DNA of 64,000 nucleotides, taken from the NCBI GenBank assembly GCA_963748105.1, contig CAVVHP010000011.1:372001-436000 (forward strand), written 5' to 3'. The notes under the pieces were generated by a model, which saw nothing but the letters and a program-made list of their open reading frames with translations, was not told where the DNA came from and ran no database searches. Shown here one piece after another: positions 9,457 through 18,947 of the stretch. Source of the DNA: JAKAGZ01 sp963748105. Lineage in GTDB: Bacteria > Bacteroidota > Ignavibacteria > Ignavibacteriales > Ignavibacteriaceae. Positions within the stretch are counted from its first letter, which is position 1. Each line of letters opens with the position of its first letter. A program made the translations under genes and the position numbers.

Positions 9457-10172
9457 AAGCTCTTATAATTGATGATGAAAGACTCGCGAGGGTAGAATTA
9501 CGCAGACTTTTATCAGCACATAAAGATATAGAAATAATCGGGGAAGCTGTTAATGTAGATGACGCTGTATCTAAAATTAATGAACTTAATCCCGGACTAA
9601 TTTTCCTGGATATACAAATGCCGGGGAAAAACGGTTTTGAATTACTTGAAGAACTGGATTCAGTTCCAATAGTAATCTTTACAACAGCTTATGATGAATA
9701 TGCTCTAAAAGCTTTTGAGTATAATGCTCTTGATTATCTCCTTAAACCTATTGAACCCAAAAGGCTTGAGGAAACAATTAAAAAAGTTATTGAAAGAAAT
9801 AAAAAAGATTCAGCCGCTGCCAGTGGACAGCCTGTTTTACTGGAAGATGATCAGATCTTTGTGAAAGATGGTGAAAAATGCTGGTTTGTAAAACTTTCTA
9901 CTATACGTTTAATGGAATCAGAAGGAAATTATGTAAGGCTTTATTTTGAAGACAATAAACCATTAATTCTCAGAACATTAAATTATCTTGATGAAAGGCT
10001 TGATAATAAAACATTTTTTCGCGCAAGCCGGAAACATATAATAAATTTAAAATGGATCGAGAATATTGAACCTTGGTTAAATGGAGGACTGCTTGTTAAA
10101 CTAAAAGGTGGTAATAAGGTTGAAGTCTCCAGAAGACAGGCTATAAAATTTAAAGAGATGTTAAGTCTGTAA
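9453..10172 (+). CDS. LytTR-family response regulator
   Basis: A 239-residue response regulator. The receiver domain spans residues 1-120, with acidic pocket DD at 7-8, phospho-acceptor Asp53 (FLDIQMPG), a Thr/Ser switch in IFTTAYDEYA and Lys in LLKPI. The LytTR DNA-binding domain covers residues about 140-238 (SEGNYVRLYF, TLNYLDERL, FFRASRKHIINL). It is the partner of the overlapping LytS-type kinase. Target promoters cannot be identified in the window. Confidence 0.93.
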   Translation: MKALIIDDERLARVELRRLLSAHKDIEIIGEAVNVDDAVSKINELNPGLIFLDIQMPGKNGFELLEELDSVPIVIFTTAYDEYALKAFEYNALDYLLKPIEPKRLEETIKKVIERNKKDSAAASGQPVLLEDDQIFVKDGEKCWFVKLSTIRLMESEGNYVRLYFEDNKPLILRTLNYLDERLDNKTFFRASRKHIINLKWIENIEPWLNGGLLVKLKGGNKVEVSRRQAIKFKEMLSL

Positions 10173-10192
10173 TATTTTATTTTTTTAGAATT

Positions 10193-10226
10193 AAAAGGCA
10201 GGAGTCTAATATTTCCTGCCTTTTTT
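10193..10226 (+). terminator. Rho-independent terminator after the LytS/LytTR pair
   Basis: The stem aaaaggcagg / cctgcctttt with a 12-base loop and a T-run begins 20 bp beyond the regulator's stop codon. Confidence 0.9.
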
Positions 10227-10331
10227 ATTTATGGCATTCCACATATTTCTTCCCGGGATTTATTTCACATTTCATGATGAATTCTTATCTTAACACGATA
10301 TAAAATTAAGTGTTGACTGGGAGAACGCCTT

Positions 10332-12155
10332 TTGATTTCAATGAAAGATTTTTTCAGAAACCCGGAGAAAACCAACTATTCACTTTCTCCGGATGGAGAG
10401 TACTTTGCATTTTTGATGCCCTGGAAAAGCAGACTGAATATTTTTGTTCAAAAAATTGGCAGTGATAAATTAATGCGTGTTACAAGTGAAACTAACAGGG
10501 ATATTTCTGAATATTTTTGGGCAAATAGCAAAAGAATAGTTTATCTGAAAGATGACAGCGGTGATGAGAATTACAGGTTATTTGGTGTAGATTTAGATGG
10601 TAAGAACAATAAAGATCTCACTCCATTTGAGAAAGTTACAGTAGAAATAATTGACGAGCTGGAGGAAAATGATGATGAGTTGATTATTGCTATAAATAAT
10701 AGGGACAGTACTGTATTTGATGTTTATAGGCTGAATGTTATTACCGGTAATTTAGAAATAATAGCGAAAAATCCTGGCAATATTACCGGTTGGCTTACAG
10801 ATCATGAGGGAAAACTTAGAATAGCTGTTACAACTGATGGAGTTAATACCGGCCTTCTTTACAGGAAAAAAGAGGATGAAGAATTTAAGTTAATCCATAC
10901 CTGTAATTTTAAAGAAGCTCTTATTCCGCTAATGTTCACATATGATAATAAATTCATTTATGCGAAGTCTAATATCAACAGAGATAAAACAGCAATTGTT
11001 AAGTTTGATGTTGAAAATAATAAAGAGCTGGAAGTAATTTTTGAACATCCTGATGTTGATGTTAGTAATCTTCACAGTTCCAAAAAAAGAAAAATGATTA
11101 CGGGTGTTTCTTTTACAACTGAAAAAAAGAAATCACATTTCTTTGATGAAGATCGGAAAAAGCTTCAGGAAATTCTTGAAAGCAAGCTACCCGGTTATGA
11201 AGTTGTAATTGCGGACCTGAATAAAGATGAAGACAAAATTATGGTTAGAACATACAGCGATAAATCGAGAGGCGCTTATTATTTTTATAATTTAATCAAT
11301 AAGGAATTCTTCAAGTTATGTGATGTTAGTCCCTGGTTGAACGAAGAATTTCTCGCTGATATGAAGCCGATAAAATTTACTTCCCGTGATGGACTCACAA
11401 TTAATGGTTACCTGACATTACCTCTTGGACCTGAGCCAAAAAATCTTCCCGCAGTAGTTACTCCGCATGGTGGTCCCTGGGCCAGAGATTCCTGGGGCTT
11501 TGATCCTGAAACACAATTTCTTGCAAACAGAGGATATGCTGTTCTGAAAATAAACTTTCGTGGTTCGGTAGGATACGGTAGAAAATTTTGGGAATGCAGC
11601 TTTAAAAAATGGGGCCTGGAAATGCAGGATGATATTACCGATGGAGTTAACTGGTTAATTGAAGAGGGAATTGCAGATAAAAACAGAATTGGAATTTATG
11701 GTGGATCATACGGTGGTTATGCTGTGCTTGCCGGGCTTGCATTTACTCCGGATCTTTACAAATGTGGAGTTGACTACGTTGGTGTTTCAAATTTATTCAC
11801 GTTTATGAATTCAATACCGCCCTACTGGAAACCCTTCCTTGATATGTTTTATGAAATGGTTGGTGATCTCGAAAAGGACAAAGAAATCTTGAAAAAATCT
11901 TCTCCGGTTTTCCACGTTGATAAAATTAAAGCTCCACTGCTAATTGCTCAGGGTGCAAATGATCCGCGTGTTGCAAAATCAGAATCAGATCAGATGGTTG
12001 AAGCTCTAAAAAAGAGGGGAATTGATGTACCATATATTGTAAAAGATAATGAGGGACATGGGTTCCAGAATGAAGAAAATCGTTTTGAATTTTATAGAAA
12101 GATGGAAGAATTTTTGGGAAGGCATTTAGGAGGAAAAGTAGAAGCAATTAATTAA
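10332..12155 (+). CDS. S9 family prolyl-oligopeptidase-like serine peptidase
   Basis: A 607-residue enzyme with an N-terminal beta-propeller of WD/PD40-like repeats (to about residue 340) and a C-terminal alpha/beta-hydrolase. The catalytic triad is Ser459 in GGSYGGYA, Asp544 in GANDPR and His576 in EGHGF. Family members cleave short peptides or remove acylated N-terminal residues. No signal peptide is visible, so it is probably cytoplasmic. Translation probably starts at TTG 10332, 8 bases after a GGAGA box; an in-frame ATG lies three codons downstream but is too far from that box. It converges with the next gene with a 4-bp overlap of coding ends. Confidence 0.93.
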   Translation: MISMKDFFRNPEKTNYSLSPDGEYFAFLMPWKSRLNIFVQKIGSDKLMRVTSETNRDISEYFWANSKRIVYLKDDSGDENYRLFGVDLDGKNNKDLTPFEKVTVEIIDELEENDDELIIAINNRDSTVFDVYRLNVITGNLEIIAKNPGNITGWLTDHEGKLRIAVTTDGVNTGLLYRKKEDEEFKLIHTCNFKEALIPLMFTYDNKFIYAKSNINRDKTAIVKFDVENNKELEVIFEHPDVDVSNLHSSKKRKMITGVSFTTEKKKSHFFDEDRKKLQEILESKLPGYEVVIADLNKDEDKIMVRTYSDKSRGAYYFYNLINKEFFKLCDVSPWLNEEFLADMKPIKFTSRDGLTINGYLTLPLGPEPKNLPAVVTPHGGPWARDSWGFDPETQFLANRGYAVLKINFRGSVGYGRKFWECSFKKWGLEMQDDITDGVNWLIEEGIADKNRIGIYGGSYGGYAVLAGLAFTPDLYKCGVDYVGVSNLFTFMNSIPPYWKPFLDMFYEMVGDLEKDKEILKKSSPVFHVDKIKAPLLIAQGANDPRVAKSESDQMVEALKKRGIDVPYIVKDNEGHGFQNEENRFEFYRKMEEFLGRHLGGKVEAIN

Positions 12156-13552
12156 ATCTGGTTATTCTTTTTTTTGTTCTTATATAACAACCACAAATCG
12201 TAAATCAGCAAACCAAAAAACAAAATATACTCTGTAAAAAGTACAAAATTATACTCTACCCATACATCACTTACCGTTGTGAAATTTGAAAAATTAACTG
12301 TGAATAATAAACTGGTCACTGAATAAAAATTATAAAATGGATTTAAAGCTGCTATCCAACCAAGATACCAGGGAAACAAAGTTGTGGAAAAGATTATCAA
12401 TATAATAAAAATTGCGTAACAGGCTTTTGTAAAATCTTTGTATAAAAAAGAAATAACACCAACTGAAATGATAAATCCACCTGCACAAATCAACCGGGCT
12501 GTCTCAGGGTTTCGTAAATAATGTAAAAGGGTATAGTATACAGAAGCATTGAACTGCCACTCTTTCAAATACGTAAATAGTGAACTGAACACATAAAAAT
12601 CTTTGTAAATAAACGGAATATAAAATAATAATGAGATAACAATAAAAACTGCAGAAAATTTAATCGAATTTTTGAATCCGAATTTTTTAATGATAAGGGG
12701 GAGCAATATTACCGGGTACATTTTTGTTACGAAGGATAATGCAAAAGAAATGGCTGCTGGATATAGCTTATTCTTTTCCATTGCATAAATGAAAAGAATC
12801 ATAAAAAATATTCCGACCAGATCAAGGTGAACATTAACATAATATTCCATGAGAATAAGAGGCATCCAGGCATAAAGAATTATATTGTTAAGATTGTATC
12901 CTTTCATGTATAACAGTTTGAGTAAAATCCACATAATCATCAAATCAAATAACAGGTAAATAAATTTTATGCCTGCCAAGCTTTCCCCTGCTATCATATA
13001 AGCAACTACAAAAATACCCTGAGAAAAAGGTGGGTAAATGGCTGACATATTTTTATAGGTAACTTTATCGTAAAGCCCATCGTGAAATTTATTTAATGCT
13101 TTATCGTTTGGTGGTAATAAATAAGGATTATATCCATTATATAATATTTTGGCTTCCCAAACATACCTGTTTACATCCGGGGAGGTGGTATTTATAGTTG
13201 AAAAAAGGGTTAACCTGAATATTATACCGAAAAAAATTATAAGTAATGGTATAAATAATCTTCGGGAATCTTCAGGCTTAAATTTTAGTAATCTTGCAAT
13301 AAATTTTAAAAACGCAGAATCTTTGTTTTCTAACTTTTCTCCGGTTTCGCCCGGTAAAGGTTTAACCTTTCTGGGGTGATTTTTAATAAAATAAAATGCT
13401 GTGAGCATAACTAGAAAAGATTCGGAATAAATAAACATGTAAAGCGGGATATTTCCTTTAACGCCGTTATAGAAAATAAAAATCAGCAAAAAAATTTCTA
13501 TAATTATCCCGGTAATTGAAGTAAAAATAAAATGTGATTTTTCACTGTGCAT
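12152..13552 (-). CDS. GT-C-fold polytopic membrane glycosyltransferase-like protein
   Basis: A 466-residue protein with about 11-12 membrane helices. The large-loop motif DVNRYVWEAKILYNGYNPY (about residues 125-143) has the Asp-x-x-Arg-Tyr-x-Trp-Glu pattern of DUF2029/GT87-type polyprenyl-phosphate-sugar mannosyltransferases. Members transfer sugars from lipid carriers on the outer face of the inner membrane. The sugar and acceptor are unknown. Its ATG overlaps the stop of the preceding receptor gene (TGATG), so the two are translationally coupled. Confidence 0.75.
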   Translation of the reverse strand: MHSEKSHFIFTSITGIIIEIFLLIFIFYNGVKGNIPLYMFIYSESFLVMLTAFYFIKNHPRKVKPLPGETGEKLENKDSAFLKFIARLLKFKPEDSRRLFIPLLIIFFGIIFRLTLFSTINTTSPDVNRYVWEAKILYNGYNPYLLPPNDKALNKFHDGLYDKVTYKNMSAIYPPFSQGIFVVAYMIAGESLAGIKFIYLLFDLMIMWILLKLLYMKGYNLNNIILYAWMPLILMEYYVNVHLDLVGIFFMILFIYAMEKNKLYPAAISFALSFVTKMYPVILLPLIIKKFGFKNSIKFSAVFIVISLLFYIPFIYKDFYVFSSLFTYLKEWQFNASVYYTLLHYLRNPETARLICAGGFIISVGVISFLYKDFTKACYAIFIILIIFSTTLFPWYLGWIAALNPFYNFYSVTSLLFTVNFSNFTTVSDVWVEYNFVLFTEYILFFGLLIYDLWLLYKNKKKNNQI

Positions 13553-15492
13553 CAGTTAAAAAATTCCCAGGTTATACCAAAACGTATGCTTCTAGCCGGC
13601 ATTGGATAATAAGGAACTACAAAATATTTGTTGTTAAGTAAATTTTGCCATGTGAAATAAATCATTGCTACTTTCTGAATTTCACCGGTAAGCGTAAAAT
13701 CGAGCCTGTTGTTAGCATCAACAATTTGGGTGTATTGAGTGTTTTTGATTGCTTTTCTTTTGCCGTTGTAGTAGAAAACAAAACCTGCTTTTAAATCAAG
13801 ATTGCCGCTGAAAAGGGAATCTCTGTAGAATAATCCGCCACGATATGTGTATTTGGGAACTAGTGATATTTCCTGCCTTGAATTATCAGAATTAAAATAA
13901 TAGGCTCCATTATTTTCAACTATTAATTTCCAAAATTGGAAATTAATCTGTCCGCCAAAGCCGTTCATATTTGAATAAAACACGGGGTCAAAGTGTACGG
14001 GACCAGTAGTTGACGATTTTAACCAGGACATAGAGTGATCGTAATAATCTTTTCTTGAAAAGTATTTTGCGCCGGCTATAATAATACCATTATTATATTC
14101 AACGGAAGTCTCAAAATTTTGGGCATCCTTGCCGTAACCTGGATTGTTATAGAACGAATAACCTGCGTAAAGTGAAAAATCAGAGAGTAAATTAATTTTT
14201 ACATCCACCCCCAAACCCCTTGAAGTATTATTTGAGGGGTAATATGAATTATGAGAAATTTTATAAAACAGTGAGGGCATAAAAATTTTAGTATTTGTAT
14301 TAAATGTCAGTATTGCCGCGGCAGAATATGCGGAAAAATCGAAAGAATTTACACGGTGAGAATTGTAGCTTAGCCAATCATAATTAAGTTTTGATTTTTC
14401 ATAATTACCAAGAATTGTTAGGTTCAATACATCAAACATAATATCGTGTCTTAAATGCAATCCAAATACATCACTTCTGCCGGTGTTTGCAATATAGGTA
14501 GAATCACTTCCTTCAGTAATTCCGTCAAATAAAGATTTGTAATAAAATGTTAAATCTGTTTCTGAATTCTCCATTAATCTTCCGAGAAACTTAAGGCTAA
14601 AATTTTGCTGCCTTGTTTGTTCCATTCTGTCAAAGTAAACAACGGGTGCAAGAAGTTCATCATAAATTACCGCTGCCGGATCTCCGGTTATCTGTGAAAG
14701 ATCAACACCGCCGTTTAAGCCGGTTTTGGACGTAACATAATAGAAAGATCCGATTACATTTATCTTGTCAGACAAAAGGTACTTAATTTTTAATCTGCTT
14801 TGCCATAGACTATAAATGCTGTTCGTATACCTGTCATCAGTTTTCCTGTTAGTAATATCAAATGAAACATCGAGTTTTTTATATAGCCACGCATTAAAGG
14901 ATCCATCAACCATCGCTTCACCGAATGGCCCCTGGTAATATTTTATCCTGGAATATGCCGGGCGTGAGAGGAAATCACGGTTAATGATATTTACGGAAAC
15001 AGGGTTGTTATAAGGGCTGTATAAAAATCCTCGTGTAGATGGAACAATTTCAATAGAATCGATTGATTCTGTTTGTATGAGGTTTAAATCGAGAGAGTTT
15101 GAAAGTCTGTTGTTAAACAATACCCCATTTTCAAGAAAACTAATTCCTCCAAAGCCGGCCCCATAAAGAACAGTTTCATTTGGTCGCCCGATAAATCCGA
15201 AGTCTCTTGTAAAATCAAAAGGAAATTTTGCGAAAAGATCACCGGCGTTGCGGTAATCCATTCTTACAATATCTCGTCTATTAATGAAATAACCTTCTGA
15301 GGAAAGGGCAGATTGGTAAATAGGTTTTAATGTATCAATTTTTGCGGCTTGTTTGGAAGTATCTATTAATGTGGTTGTATTTGTTGTCTTTAAAGAATCC
15401 GGATAGATTTGTGGATCAGCTTTGGTTGAATCAATTTCCTGTGCTGATAAAAATTGAGTGAAAAGGAACAGGACACATAAGAAAATTTTCAT
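13552..15492 (-). CDS. TonB-dependent-receptor-like outer membrane beta-barrel with plug
   Basis: About 646 residues, counting from the Met that opens a clean signal peptide (MKIFLCVLFLFTQFLSAQ); the open frame extends 10 codons upstream. A short plug-like domain covers residues about 80-190 (NETVLYGAGFGGISFLENG, IDSIEIVPSTRGFLYSP). The rest alternates beta strands and ends in an aromatic outer-membrane signature (FGITWEFF). It is shorter than most TonB receptors and lacks an obvious CarboxypepD domain or TonB box. It is coupled to the GT-C-like gene, suggesting a joint role in envelope glycan or substrate handling. Confidence 0.75.
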   Translation of the reverse strand: MKIFLCVLFLFTQFLSAQEIDSTKADPQIYPDSLKTTNTTTLIDTSKQAAKIDTLKPIYQSALSSEGYFINRRDIVRMDYRNAGDLFAKFPFDFTRDFGFIGRPNETVLYGAGFGGISFLENGVLFNNRLSNSLDLNLIQTESIDSIEIVPSTRGFLYSPYNNPVSVNIINRDFLSRPAYSRIKYYQGPFGEAMVDGSFNAWLYKKLDVSFDITNRKTDDRYTNSIYSLWQSRLKIKYLLSDKINVIGSFYYVTSKTGLNGGVDLSQITGDPAAVIYDELLAPVVYFDRMEQTRQQNFSLKFLGRLMENSETDLTFYYKSLFDGITEGSDSTYIANTGRSDVFGLHLRHDIMFDVLNLTILGNYEKSKLNYDWLSYNSHRVNSFDFSAYSAAAILTFNTNTKIFMPSLFYKISHNSYYPSNNTSRGLGVDVKINLLSDFSLYAGYSFYNNPGYGKDAQNFETSVEYNNGIIIAGAKYFSRKDYYDHSMSWLKSSTTGPVHFDPVFYSNMNGFGGQINFQFWKLIVENNGAYYFNSDNSRQEISLVPKYTYRGGLFYRDSLFSGNLDLKAGFVFYYNGKRKAIKNTQYTQIVDANNRLDFTLTGEIQKVAMIYFTWQNLLNNKYFVVPYYPMPARSIRFGITWEFFN

Positions 15493-15766
15493 CAGGTGAC
15501 TTTTGTTTAATAATAATAACACCTGAAAATAATTAAATAATGCTTAAGCTACAAAAGAAGAAAAGACCTCAGTATCCATTGAGTTTGTAGCAATTGCTTT
15601 AACGAAACAATTTTTCCACGTGATATTACACCCATGGACAGGGGGCATAACCTGTGTCAAAGAAATTTACCTTAAAAGAAATATTTATAATGCTTGTTTC
15701 ATTTGATTAAAATAATCTATATTTTCACTTCGTAACTAATTCACAAAAACTAAAAGGAATAATCAT

Positions 15767-16054
15767 ATGGCAAAAGCAATGACCAAGAGTCAAATTGTTG
15801 ATCACCTCTCAAAAAAAACCAAGACAACAAAAAAATTCACAGAGCAATTCTTAAATGAATTGGTAACTCTTGCTCACAAAGAAGCTAAAAATTCGTTCAC
15901 ACTTCCTGGTTTAGGTAAGCTTGTGGTTGTTAACAGGAAAGAAAGAATGGGCCGTAACCCCGCCACCGGTGAAACAATGCTTATTCCTGCAAAAAAAGTA
16001 TTGAAGTTCAGAGTAGCAAAAGCTGCTAAAGACGCTATTATGCCTAAAAAATAA
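15767..16054 (+). CDS. HU/IHF-family DNA-binding protein
   Basis: A 95-residue nucleoid protein. The N-terminal helical dimerisation part is followed by LPGLGKLVVVNRKERMGRNPATGE, the beta-arm that inserts Pro into the minor groove (RNPATGE), and a basic C-terminus. It bends and compacts DNA. An ATG with AAGGA 8 bases upstream makes the start secure. It is a single gene with its own terminator. Confidence 0.96.
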   Translation: MAKAMTKSQIVDHLSKKTKTTKKFTEQFLNELVTLAHKEAKNSFTLPGLGKLVVVNRKERMGRNPATGETMLIPAKKVLKFRVAKAAKDAIMPKK

Positions 16055-16063
16055 GTGAAATTT

Positions 16064-16096
16064 GCATAGCCTGTTTAAATCGGGCTATGCTTTGTT
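16064..16096 (+). terminator. Terminator of the HU gene
   Basis: The stem gcatagcc / ggctatgc with an 11-base loop is followed by tttgttt, 9 bp past the HU stop codon. Confidence 0.85.
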
Positions 16097-16203
16097 TCCC
16101 TACACATCTTTTTGCTCTCTATCCAATAGCCGAAAGTCAGGCTGACCTTGTTAAATATCAAGTTTCTTTTTATTACCTGTGGTTGTATTTTAATCAGGCC
16201 TAA

Positions 16204-16428
16204 ATGAAACTATTATATTCATATCTGAAAAATTACTGGAAACTTGTTATACTGGCACTTTTTTTAGCAGCCATTAACCAGGTTTTCTCACTCCTTGATC
16301 CCTGGATCTTCAGGATAGTTATAGATAAATATGCAACAAAATTCAGCCAGTATACCACCGCTGAATTTTTTAAAGGAGTAAGTTTACTTTTAGCTGCTGC
16401 GGTTGGAGTTGCGTTCATTTCCAGGCTG
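16204..16428 (+). repeat. 225-bp direct repeat, copy 1 (5' end of ABC exporter gene)
   Basis: This stretch matches 18723-18947 at 224 of 225 positions. The only difference, an A/C at 16335 versus 18854, is silent (Ala). The repeat begins exactly at the start codon and ends after the codons for SRL. The two copies bracket 2,294 bp of unrelated DNA. Confidence 0.97.
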
Positions 16429-16458
16429 AGCAAAAAGGTCTGGACGTTGAGGAAATAA
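16204..16458 (+). pseudogene. Truncated 5' copy of the ABC exporter gene
   Basis: The first 75 codons are those of the intact exporter at 18723. After the repeat ends, 9 unrelated codons lead to a TAA. Only part of the first two membrane helices remains, with no nucleotide-binding domain, so it cannot transport. It is either the debris of a duplication or the original 5' end displaced by the insert that follows. Confidence 0.93.
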
Positions 16459-16470
16459 AATTTAAACTAC

Positions 16471-16638
16471 GTGAAATACATCAAGCTCGTTTACATTTTT
16501 ATTTTCGGAATAACCAGTTCAAACACAACTTATAAAATATTTTCTTTCTTACTTGTTAGCGTAGCGTTGGTAATAATATCAATTGTATATGCTAAAATAA
16601 GAGCAAAAGAAAAGCAAGAACTGAATAAAGTTGAATAA
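16471..16638 (+). CDS. Possible 55-residue single-helix membrane peptide
   Basis: A GTG-started frame gives MKYIKLVYIFIFGITSSN, a strong membrane helix (IFSFLLVSVALVIISIVY) and a basic-acidic tail. It has no Shine-Dalgarno site and lies directly after the truncated ABC copy in the same frame, so it may equally be the 3' end of a lost membrane-protein gene. From its end to 16930 I see no further gene. Confidence 0.3.
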   Translation: MKYIKLVYIFIFGITSSNTTYKIFSFLLVSVALVIISIVYAKIRAKEKQELNKVE

Positions 16639-16930
16639 TAAAATAATTCTCAAAAGGAATATATTTCTTTAAAATTTTGAGAACCAAAACTTTTTGATAT
16701 ATGAACAAGATGGTCTTAGAATACGTTCGAGTCCATTATGATCAATTTTCAATTATGGAGTTTCTATTAAAATGCCTGTAATTTTTATCAAAGCAAATTA
16801 CCTCTGGAAAACTATCCCGACTAATTTGTCTGCCAATTCACTTTAATACCACAATATAAGCTGATTTTTGCACTTGAATTGAGTCATAAAAATTGTTATG
16901 TAACAACTGATAATAAATGAGGGATAAATT

Positions 16931-17599
16931 ATGCGTACCGTTTTAGTGCTTTCAGCTATGATGATAATATCAATTGCATTCTTCTCAAACACCCAATCTG
17001 AACCAGGTTTTAATGGTACTGCTCCTGGTTGTGATGGAAGCGGGTGTCATACTTCACAATCAGGTATCGTTACTGCGGAAGTTTTGGATAATCTACAAGT
17101 TCGAGTAACTTTATCTGGAACGACTAGTAAAGTTGCGGGTGAATTAGTAGATGCAAGTGGAAGTGTTGTTGCTGTCAACAATTCTACCAGCAGTAATCCA
17201 TTTATACTTACAGCTCCTTCAGCAGGAACTTATACTGTTAATGCAGGATACAAAAGTCCTTCAAGGTTATGGGGTACAACTACAGCTAATGTAACGGTTT
17301 CCGGTGTTGACGAAAAATTAATTGGATCCAATCCTTCTACTTTTGCACTTTACTCAAACTATCCGAATCCTTTTAATCCATCTACAAAAATTCGTTATGC
17401 AATTTCTAAAACTGCATTTACTACTTTAAAAGTTTATTCAGTACTTGGACAGGAAGTTGCAACTCTGATAAATGAAGAGAAAGCTCCTGGAGTGTATGAA
17501 ATTAATTTTGATGGATTGAATCTTACTAGTGGAACCTACCTATATAAATTACAAGCAGGTAATTTTGTTGAAACAAAGAAAATGATATTGTTGAAGTAA
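16931..17599 (+). CDS. Secreted type IX sorting-domain protein with a haem-like CX4CH motif
   Basis: A 222-residue protein. The signal peptide is at residues 1-22. APGCDGSGCHTS at about 33-44 forms a CX4CH motif, a non-canonical haem or metal-binding pattern. A beta-sandwich of about 90 residues follows (to about 125). The C-terminal type IX secretion sorting domain spans about 140-222: YPNPFNPSTKIRY, LKVYSVLGQEVATL, GTYLYKLQAGNF and the ending KKMILLK. It should be exported to the cell surface through the type IX system. A GAGGG box precedes the ATG. It lies in the insert between the two ABC 5' copies. Confidence 0.9.
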   Translation: MRTVLVLSAMMIISIAFFSNTQSEPGFNGTAPGCDGSGCHTSQSGIVTAEVLDNLQVRVTLSGTTSKVAGELVDASGSVVAVNNSTSSNPFILTAPSAGTYTVNAGYKSPSRLWGTTTANVTVSGVDEKLIGSNPSTFALYSNYPNPFNPSTKIRYAISKTAFTTLKVYSVLGQEVATLINEEKAPGVYEINFDGLNLTSGTYLYKLQAGNFVETKKMILLK

Positions 17600-17634
17600 T
17601 TTTATGCAACTCTAACAATTTAGCAAAGGCGATT

Positions 17635-17655
17635 CAAATGAATCGCCTTTTTTTA
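17635..17655 (+). terminator. Terminator of the type IX cargo gene
   Basis: A tight hairpin (aaggcgattca aat gaatcgcctt) with a long T-run lies 35 bp past the stop codon. Confidence 0.92.
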
Positions 17656-17830
17656 TAATCCGAGATTCTAACCTCAAATCCTTCTGATCTTAGGCCTAAT
17701 TTTGTTAAAAAATAATTATTAACCCTAATAAAATATTGCATTATTTTATATATTGACGTTAAATGATTCCAGCCTTTCTAAATGATCGACTTTTTGACAA
17801 AAGAGAATAGTAATATGAAGAACATAAATA

Positions 17831-18169
17831 TTGATTAGCCAAACTAAACATTTTACACAGCTATTAAATGATGTTTCCAAGGGTGATAAATTTGCTTTAG
17901 AAAAGATTTTACCTTTGGTTTATGAAGAATTGAGTACAATCTCGTCTAAATATCTTCGTGATGAACATAGAAAACATACTTTACAAACAACTGAATTGGT
18001 GCACGAAGCTTACATAAAATTAATTGGTAATGAAAAACTGACTTGGGAAAACAGATCTCATTTTTTTGGGATTGCTGCAAGATCCATGAGACAGATTTTA
18101 GTTGATTATGCAAGAAAACGAAAATCTCAGAAAAGAGGCTCAAAAGAATATGCAAGATCACATAAATAG
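17831..18169 (+). pseudogene. Truncated TIGR02999-type ECF sigma factor gene
   Basis: 112 codons match region 2 and the linker of the TIGR02999 ECF group (LVYEELSTISSKYLRDE, LQTTELVHEAYIKL, FFGIAARSMRQILVDYARKRKSQKRG). Intact members run to about 185 residues. Here the frame stops before region 4, and no region 4 coding is found downstream in any frame that I read, so -35 recognition is lost. The start is TTG, since the upstream ATG frame ends in TAG. It could still act as a truncated regulator, but a remnant is more likely. Confidence 0.75.
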
Positions 18170-18227
18170 CTTTACAAATTAATAAATGAACTTTCTTAGT
18201 TAACAGTAAAGGATAAAGGAGATGTTT

Positions 18228-18485
18228 ATGAAATGTTTAATTTTATTATTTCTGATTATGTCCATTTCCATCCAAATTAATGCACAAGAAAAGAATCCAT
18301 ATATACACTAAGGTTCAGTTGGTAAGATAATTAAGAAGGAGAAACCAAGAGACAGGGAAGCTTTTTCGCCTATCCCTGTTAATAAATGGGTGGGTGTGAA
18401 ATTTATTTTTTTGCCTAAACAGAAGAAGCTGCAACAAGATGGTTATCCTATAGTTAAATGTTGGTTACTTTTAATGAATAAATAG
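18228..18485 (+). pseudogene. Small secreted protein gene with an in-frame stop
   Basis: A good AGGAG box and ATG give a signal peptide (MKCLILLFLIMSISIQINAQ) that reaches an in-frame TAA at 18309-18311. The same frame then stays open for 57 more codons (PINKWVG-like stretch: FSPIPVNKWVGVKFIFLPKQ) and ends at TAG 18485. This looks like an 85-residue secreted protein broken by one nonsense change. The family is not recognised. From here to 18722 there is nothing but AT-rich DNA and a C8 tract at about 18557. Confidence 0.6.
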
Positions 18486-18722
18486 TTAATAAGCTATTTA
18501 TCTACATACTTGATCAAATTAATATTCAAATTTGTTATCGAATGTGTACTATATACCCCCCCCATTTATTCATTAAATGCCCTGTAATCGATTATTTTTG
18601 TGTGTTTGATAAAAAATGCCTTATATTCTATAAAACAAACGATTTTTCGTTACCTATTTGTTGCTTTTATTACTATAAATCGTTGTAATTCATTATTATA
18701 TAATGATTTACAAAAATAATCT

Positions 18723-18947
18723 ATGAAACTATTATATTCATATCTGAAAAATTACTGGAAACTTGTTATACTGGCACTTTTTTTAGCAGCCATTAACCAG
18801 GTTTTCTCACTCCTTGATCCCTGGATCTTCAGGATAGTTATAGATAAATATGCCACAAAATTCAGCCAGTATACCACCGCTGAATTTTTTAAAGGAGTAA
18901 GTTTACTTTTAGCTGCTGCGGTTGGAGTTGCGTTCATTTCCAGGCTG
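18723..18947 (+). repeat. 225-bp direct repeat, copy 2
   Basis: The partner of 16204-16428; it forms the beginning of the intact exporter gene. Confidence 0.97.

Noticed and set aside
16204..18722. Insertion sequence between the two ABC gene starts
   Set aside because: No transposase frame and no terminal inverted repeats; the flanking 225-bp direct repeats are far longer than a target-site duplication.
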